DNA of 64,000 nt, from contig NC_087076.1 of assembly GCF_026151205.1 (NCBI RefSeq), positions 10,886,902 to 10,950,901 on the forward strand. The letters are read 5' to 3'. The position numbers and the translations under genes are program-made. This DNA comes from Bolinopsis microptera. Lineage: Eukaryota; Ctenophora; Tentaculata; Lobata; Bolinopsidae. The notes beneath the pieces were generated by a model that saw nothing but the letters and a program-made list of their open reading frames with translations, did no database searches and was not told the origin of the DNA. Of the stretch, positions 57,997 to 64,000 are shown one piece after another; position 1 is the first letter of the stretch, and every line of letters begins with the position of its first letter.

Positions 57997-59011
57997 CTTG
58001 CTAGAATTGGATAAGACAGATTAGAGATTTAGTAGTTGCAACCAGACCTTCTATTTCTATAGTACAATGTACATCTATCATTAAGGTGTAATTCGACCTT
58101 AACCTGATTTCAATGCTGATAGCAGATTTCAAATGGTCGTTATCACTAAATTTAGAGTGACAAGCTTATCTATTACCCAGGCGCTTGAACGATTAATCTT
58201 CTATATTGATGTGACAAATTTACCGAATTAAAAGAATTTATTCGTCAGAACTATAAATTAGGCAACTAATTTATTTATTGGTAGCTGTAGCTAAACTGGT
58301 GTTATCTAGGCTTAACTAGCTAGCCAGCTAGTTATTTCATTATCTGAAATCAGATTTCGATCGGGCCGGCCGGCCGGGGGAAAATACCGCGTGCGCGCTA
58401 CGAATAACACAAAAAGTTATTCGCCGCCGGCGTTCTAGAAGGATTTTGTGGCAACATGTGCACTAGCATGCTTCATAGCGCTATCAGTTGAAATCAGATT
58501 AGAGATAGCGATTAGGTTATACAATCAGGAACATCTGATCATTAACATTGTCTCAAATTTCAAGCCTCGTCTGAAAAACCTAATTTTCTGGCAGTAGCCT
58601 GTAGCGGAAATTTTCATGGGAAACCAGAGCGAGAGTTACTCAACGGAAATTAGAAAATATTGATAAGCATGTAACTTGAATGTCCTAATTCAACTCTTAA
58701 ATTAGATTTTAATCCCGGAACTAAAAACAAATACCAAACTTGTGAATTTCAACACACGTGAAATGTGTATCACTTCAGACTGGAACTATATACAGGATAA
58801 TTTGTACTAGGAAGTAACCCCTTACAAACATTAATTTACAATATAAAGTCGCGAACCTGAAATCACAGATACAAAATTTACTACACTTCAATACTTAATA
58901 ACTTTAAAATAATACGATAAGTTAAGTCAAATAACATTACAAAGTATAAAACTAGTCTACAAAATAATGGAAATAACCAAAAACTTAAATATGGTTAGAT
59001 CCCGTTTTAAC
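57997..59011. other. uL10m upstream region with a CpG-rich patch
   Basis: The stretch 58358-58440 is conspicuously rich in CpG (GGGCCGGCCGGCCGG, CGTGCGCGC, CGCCGCCGG) in otherwise AT-rich DNA. It could be an unmethylated promoter region, but lies about 360 bases ahead of the ATG. The minus-strand AATAAA of the lipase gene is at 59017-59012. No exon is seen. Confidence 0.35.
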
Positions 59012-59038
59012 TTTATTGTACTTCCTTCACATCATTGA

Positions 59039-62000
59039 TCATAATAGCTTGTTAATGTCACCCCACGACGGTTTGCTGCCAGGGTTATTCTTACATTCTT
59101 TTAGTAGAGCTTTGCTGCATTGCTGGAATTTACTCGAGTTCTTCCTGACAAAGGAGTCAGTCTGGAGTATTAGGTTTTCTAGAACTTTGTTGTTTATTTC
59201 ATCAAGAGGGGTTATCTGAAATGAGAAATCAATGCATAGTGTCATTATTGTATGGCTTATTGAAACTATTCGGTTACACTTTAACCACTGTAAAAGCGAG
59301 TAGATAAAAAATGTATGAGCAGAATCTTAATCTGTCTCCGAGAGGTTACACTACTTGTAAAAGACTCACAATGAAACGTAGATAATTATAATAATCGCCC
59401 TTATATTAGTGATTAATTACCTCCATGATGTGGGGATTGAACCTGTAGTAAACTTGTTTGTCTAGCAAGTCAGCTAAGGTAAGGTGAGTAGTCTCAGTTT
59501 CTGTTGCTCCGGCTATAACCTAAATAGAGTTGACTGTTACACGTGGTTAACACATGGTTAGAATAACCTCCATTTAAACGATAGTTTGGGCACCACCTGG
59601 CGTCACATAATGACAAATGGTATCGACAGAATTGAAATACAAACAGTTACTTTAGATGAGGAGACTAATATCACGACTCGTATTAAAGTAAACATAAAGT
59701 GGGTAAATATCACAAATAGCTGGCAGTAAAATCGCGGATTTAACACATAGCTTCCGGCAGTAACAAAGTAACAAACTAATTTGGTGTCACGTGACTCCTA
59801 TCTTACTCACGTGGTTCATGGTATCTAACAGGGAGGTAGGTTTAGCCTCTATAGCTCTGTACTGCCACGGCAGCTTCCCCGATCCTATAGAGACAACACA
59901 CTGAGGCAGTTCGTCTGGCCAGACACGCTTTGCTTCACGAACTCCCAGCGCTGAGGTTATCATTTAGTTGGGTTGGATAGCAAGGGCGTTTTTTAGGGAT
60001 TTTAAGTTACAAACTCTTATTAATTGTAATCACTAGACATTATTTAGTAGTGACTCTTGAATGACGTCGGCTACACGTCATCAAATAAAACAAGCACGAG
60101 TTTCAAATAGTGAATTAGATATCTAATAACAACATAAACGTGACCGGTGACGTCAGAAGAACCTTTAAATGAGTTCGCTTGATTATTGATGATTCATGTT
60201 AATACCTATTAGATGTCACAGTTGCATAAAGTTTCATCCTAAAAGCTATTAAGTTTGATTGGCCATCGTGAACAAAGCAATTAGAGAGACTGCTTAGCGA
60301 TGTTTTGTTAAAACGTGATAGGTTCTCTGACTATAAAATCAGTAAATATCGGGCTGCTATCAATGTTATGTAACATTAAACGGAGTAGTTTTTAGGATAC
60401 CTAAACTTTGCTTGTCTTTTTCTAGATTCTTTGTTTGTTATGAACGCAATTTCACATATATTTGTAATTTAGTAATGGGAGAAAATCAAGTACACCTGTC
60501 ACTGTTGTCTTGTGTCGGCACTATACTTTGAGTTATTTAATTTGAGGGTAGCTATTTTTGAACATTGATCTATAATTTAAAGAAGTCTGACTATTTGACC
60601 GAACACCCAACTCATTCGTTCATTACTAGCATTAGAAAAAAGTACCCGTCAACTTCCGCCCAGCCATATGGTACAATATCATTAGGTCCTAAGCGGTTTG
60701 CACCTGCCAACTTATACATTTGAACACGAACACGTTAAGGTGATCTGTCAGCGTTGACGGGGGTTATTTTGTAGACTAACAATTTAGTTAGCTGGTGATG
60801 AATTGCTGCTTCAGTTTCATTGTATTTGTTGAGGAAATTGTCTTATACTACACTAATATGAGCAATTGGTAGTAACAAGTTAAGGTTTTACAATAGCAGG
60901 TAACAGACATTGTTGAAACATTCACTTTAAGTTCGTTAAACTTTTTAAATTCGTTAAATCATTCGACGGTTTTTGACTGGCCCAGTATTTTATGGTTCCC
61001 TATAAAGTTTTTGTAAATATGCTACAAGTTTTCTCCTGAAGTTGTCACACAATCCAGTATAGCAGTAACTTCAAAGAAACCGCATTTTACTCTAATAAGT
61101 CAATTCAGTGCCTCATCCTTTTGAGCGACGCATCATGAAGCGACGTCGAAACCCAAAATGTACAGACAATATGAGATTGATGTACGTATATTTCACTCCT
61201 TCAGCGTTTCACATTCGTTTGATGAGTGTCAATTGAGCTATTTCCCGAGTATCGTTCTCCTCATCAAGCTTACGAGAAACCTCTTTCTTTGTATTTTGAA
61301 TCATAAAATTTTAGAAGTTTTATTAATTCGTAGGTCTTCACAGTGCCTCACCTAGCACTAAGTACCTACCTGTAGGATTATTGTAGAAAAGCGCCCCACC
61401 TAGCACTTAGTACCCACCTGTAGGATTGTTGTAGAAAAGCGCCCCACCTAGCACTAAGTACCCACCTGTAGGATTTTTATATAGAGAAGCGCCCCACCTA
61501 GCACTGGACAGCAAGTACCCACCTGTAGGATTGTTGTAGAAAAGCGCCCCCACCTAGCACTAAGTACCCACCTGTAGGATTTTTATATAGAGAAGCGCCC
61601 CACCTAGCACTAAGTACCCACATGTAGGATTGTTGTAGAAAAGCGCCCCACCTAGCACTAAGTACCCACCTGTAGGATTGTTGTAGAGAAGCGCCCCACC
61701 TAGCACTAAGAACCCACCTGTAGGATTGTTGTAGAGAAGCGCCCCACCTAGCACTAAGTACCCACCTGTAGGATTGTTGTAGAGAAGCGCCCCACCTAGC
61801 ACTAAGAACCCACCTGTAGGATTGTTGTAGAGAAGCGCCCCGTCAATATGTACGTCCCCACCTATCGCTACTTCTCGGAAGTAGCTGGGCGCAGCAGTGC
61901 TCGCGCGGAGTCCTTCCCACATGTAATGCGCGTACCCTCCTCGGTAAACTTCCTTCCTGTTCGAAAGGTACGGCAGATCGTAGGACCTGAACACAGGGGG

Positions 62001-63166
62001 TTGGTTTTAAGAACTGCACGTAAGTGTAGGTACCATTCTATTTTTAGAAGTAATTACTTCATATGGGTTGGTAAAGGGCACTTTGTATGAAAAGGTTCAT
62101 GTTACTTCACTTATTCATTTATCTAGGCAATAGGCATCCAGACATAATGATATTATGTATGTGTCATTATATCATATTATGCGCTTTCATGGTTCTATCT
62201 TTCTGTAATGCTTGTCAAATATCCAAGTTATTCGCTATCAAGAGTCGGTTATCATTTTTTGTCCAAATCAGCTTGAAAAGTTACATTCCTTATCAGAGTC
62301 ACCATTTATCAACCAAGGAAGAAATATTTTCCACAGTTATTCGATTAAAGTTTAAAGCAAAATCTTACCAACATGAATTAGAAATATTTGCTTGGTGGAA
62401 GCAAGACGTCTTATCTTATCTAAAAACCGAGTAAAACTGATTAACGGTGTATATATTAAGACGCAATGAAACTACCGGACTACGATGTATGGGGACTTGC
62501 CACCCCATGGCAACATCGTTTCCTGTTAATATATATCATGGTTCACTAGTTGTCTCACTCACAATTTACACTTCACACTGTTAATAAAATGAACAATGAC
62601 TACAATACCAGCTCATCCTACCTCATCATTGAATAATCTCTATAATCTCACCTGAACACGTACGGATGAACGACCTCGTGATTAACAACAGAGCTAACAA
62701 ATGCGATAAGAGGAGTCTCATCCCAACAGCTGAGATCTGCCATCCTCCACTCCTTGCACGTGCTCCGCAAAACTTCCTGACAGAATACTGTTAATTTACT
62801 CCGCAGTACTTCATGCCAGAACACTCTTGATTCCTTATCGTATGAAGCAGAAATGAAGTTTGTTGTCAGTCTTTGTGATAAGACTAATAACACCATACAG
62901 TGTCACTACGTGTTGTCAAGAAATTAAACCCTCCAACTTCTATAATGATATACAGATGAAACTACTATGATTATGAGATTTCATAGTTATATAGTTCATG
63001 AGTAGCACAGCCGCAATGTCAGTATCAAATATCAAATACGAGAGTCCAGTATACCACCACAAGAAAGTTTACAATAAGAGACCCGTACCTCCCATATATC
63101 AGTACTGTAACGGTGTTGAGTCCAAACAAACCGTCCCATTGCTAACACTGATCTTCCGCCAAACAC
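59039..63166 (-). CDS. Calcium-independent phospholipase A2 gamma-like (patatin domain), C-terminal half, 5' part not found
   Basis: Exons (minus): 63166-63089, 62776-62652, 61986-61814, 59950-59811, 59519-59421 and 59215-59039, all in phase. The peptide follows PNPLA8/iPLA2-gamma: WTQHRYSTDIWE, FVSSVVNHEVVHPYVFRSYD, MWEGLRASTAAPSYF, DGALLYNNPTALGVREAKRVWPDE, VVSIGSGKLP, YYRFNPHIME and ITPLDEINNKVLENL. DGA supplies the catalytic Asp of the patatin Ser-Asp dyad. The GxSxG serine exon must lie further 5' and I could not place it in 63167-64000. The enzyme releases fatty acids from phospholipids in mitochondria and peroxisomes. The exon ending at 61814 abuts a minisatellite that repeats its own 3' end with the donor. 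Only the first donor is needed to recover the normal family sequence (NPT|ALGV). Confidence 0.87.
61341..61840 (-). repeat. Donor-bearing minisatellite at the PNPLA8-like exon/intron border
   Basis: Ten tandem copies of a 48-bp unit each contain the end of the exon (encoding GALLYNNPTG) followed by the splice donor ACAG|GTGGGT and then TACTTAGTGCTAGGTG. The donor junctions (CACCTG on the plus strand) start at 61811, 61763, 61715, 61667, 61619 (changed to CACATG), 61569, 61520, 61463, 61415 and 61367. Spacing is 48 bases for the first five, then 50, 49, 57, 48 and 48. The first units read through as a 16-residue repeat GALLYNNPTGGYLVLG. The 50-base step after the fifth breaks the frame. Confidence 0.95.
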
Positions 63167-64000
63167 CTGCAAAATACAATTCATTTTATCTGGACACATC
63201 TAACTTGCTTCTACGGCTCACGGTTTTTTGTTGTGGCACCCACTCTACCTTACCTTTCAAAAGATTTTTCTTCACGGTACTTCTGGCCAAAATTTTTCAC
63301 CAGCTCGCTCGAGCGGATCCTGAATTTTCTACCGAGCGTACCCACTTTTGAAAGGTGAGCACTCTATCTACATCGAGGCTACGCCAAAGACGTCTAATGG
63401 GGTCCCGCCTGTGTAGGACCCAGATGTAGACTGTAGGTCACCTTACTATCTGAGATAGTTCAGGACTTACCAGTGCAGAGGACAAGGTCTGTTGGGCAGC
63501 ATCCCTCCTAAGAGAGATTATCATATTATGCTCATTCATCGGTCTAATACTCCTTTTTAGGGAGTGCTAGGATCCGGAGTCATTGCTTTCAACGAGACAT
63601 GCGTTTCTACGTGTGATAGCGTTATAACCTTAGCAAAAAAACATGATCTAAGTCAACAATGATGCTATCTATATTCTAGGCGAAGTGTTGTAACGTAGGT
63701 AGTCTAGTCTGTGACGAATCAAACCGATCCTATCCGTCATTATGTCAAGTTGGAGCAATAATATCGGCCACGCAGCCTATATTAACATGTACCAATAAGT
63801 TTCTGCAGATTCATCTATTGGAAACTGATTGATTATTGTGAGAAGTTGTATCGAGTTCATATGGGATTAATTTGTTCATTTCACGGGGTTATCGGGATGA
63901 AAAGATGGAAACTAATTTTACACGTCATGTCCACAACAACTGACTAGTGACCTCAAGGAACATATCTGAAACTTTTGAATACGAAACACAAAGGTCATTT
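63167..64000. other. Right edge: 5' portion of the lipase gene, exons not resolved
   Basis: The lipase gene must continue upstream here or beyond the window. A stretch at about 63479-63514 (minus) is bounded by TCTCTTAG and GTAAGT and could be a short exon, but its translation did not match the family. An inverted pair CCTTTCAAAAG (63253) / CTTTTGAAAGG (63346) suggests a small MITE. Confidence 0.3.

Noticed and set aside
61560-61813. Taking the 16-residue repeat as a fixed part of the lipase protein
   Set aside because: The family alignment and exon phases are satisfied by the first donor at 61813; the repeats are intron by default and coding only if later donors are used.
1-64000. tRNA, rRNA and CRISPR features
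   Set aside because: No cloverleaf with GGTTC box-B sequence, no rRNA core sequence and no regularly spaced repeat-spacer array was seen.

Overview
This is nuclear DNA from an animal, most likely a marine invertebrate. Genes are split into many short exons by GT-AG introns, AATAAA signals follow several of them, and the products are typical metazoan proteins. The background is AT-rich and full of DNA transposons and non-LTR retrotransposon pieces. An early-branching lineage such as a ctenophore or cnidarian is possible, but I cannot fix the phylum from the sequence. Multi-exon genes below were rebuilt by hand from splice sites, reading-phase continuity and family alignment. For most of them every exon junction keeps frame, which is strong internal support.

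Layout. 1-3072 (-): an exon of a ZFR-like protein at the left edge, preceded by two tandem paralogous exons that each carry three matrin-type zinc fingers. 3794-4643 (-): VDAC porin. 5262-18345: a transposon-rich block. It holds a 1.35-kb near-perfect palindrome with TTAA flanks, three copies of an endonuclease-bearing LINE with a PHD finger and intact target-site duplications, decayed LINE relics, a hAT-type MITE, and a TA-flanked element into which a 1967-bp element built of oriented repeats of a TGGTGGATA motif has inserted. 19057-19783 (+): MIC13/QIL1-like MICOS subunit. 20362-26256 (+) and 28376-30914 (-): two convergent paralogues of the mitochondrial carnitine/acylcarnitine carrier. An intronless, GC-rich laccase-like gene with two frameshifts lies antisense inside an intron of the first. 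32526-37736 (+): a carnitine-biosynthesis dioxygenase (TMLHE/BBOX family). 39214-43892 (-): a C2-domain protein of unknown role. 45497-46454: MITEs. 49366-52195 (-): nocturnin/CCR4-type EEP enzyme. 53360-55903 (-): an unrecognised protein with a mitochondrial presequence. 56651-57996 (-): mitochondrial ribosomal protein uL10m. 59039 to about 63166 (-): C-terminal half of an iPLA2-gamma (PNPLA8)-like lipase.

How the genes fit together. About nine of the thirteen recognisable genes encode proteins that in other animals act in or on mitochondria: outer-membrane porin, crista-junction subunit, two carnitine carriers, a carnitine-synthesis enzyme, nocturnin (an NADP(H) phosphatase), an unknown presequence protein, a mitoribosomal protein and a mitochondrial/peroxisomal lipase. 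Carnitine synthesis and carnitine transport genes are direct neighbours.

The most unusual signals are: (i) a 48-bp minisatellite that repeats the end of a PNPLA8 exon together with its splice donor, right after the catalytic Asp, so alternative donor use could add 16-residue steps to the active-site loop; (ii) the TGGTGGATA inverted-array transposon; (iii) the antisense laccase nested in the carnitine-carrier intron.
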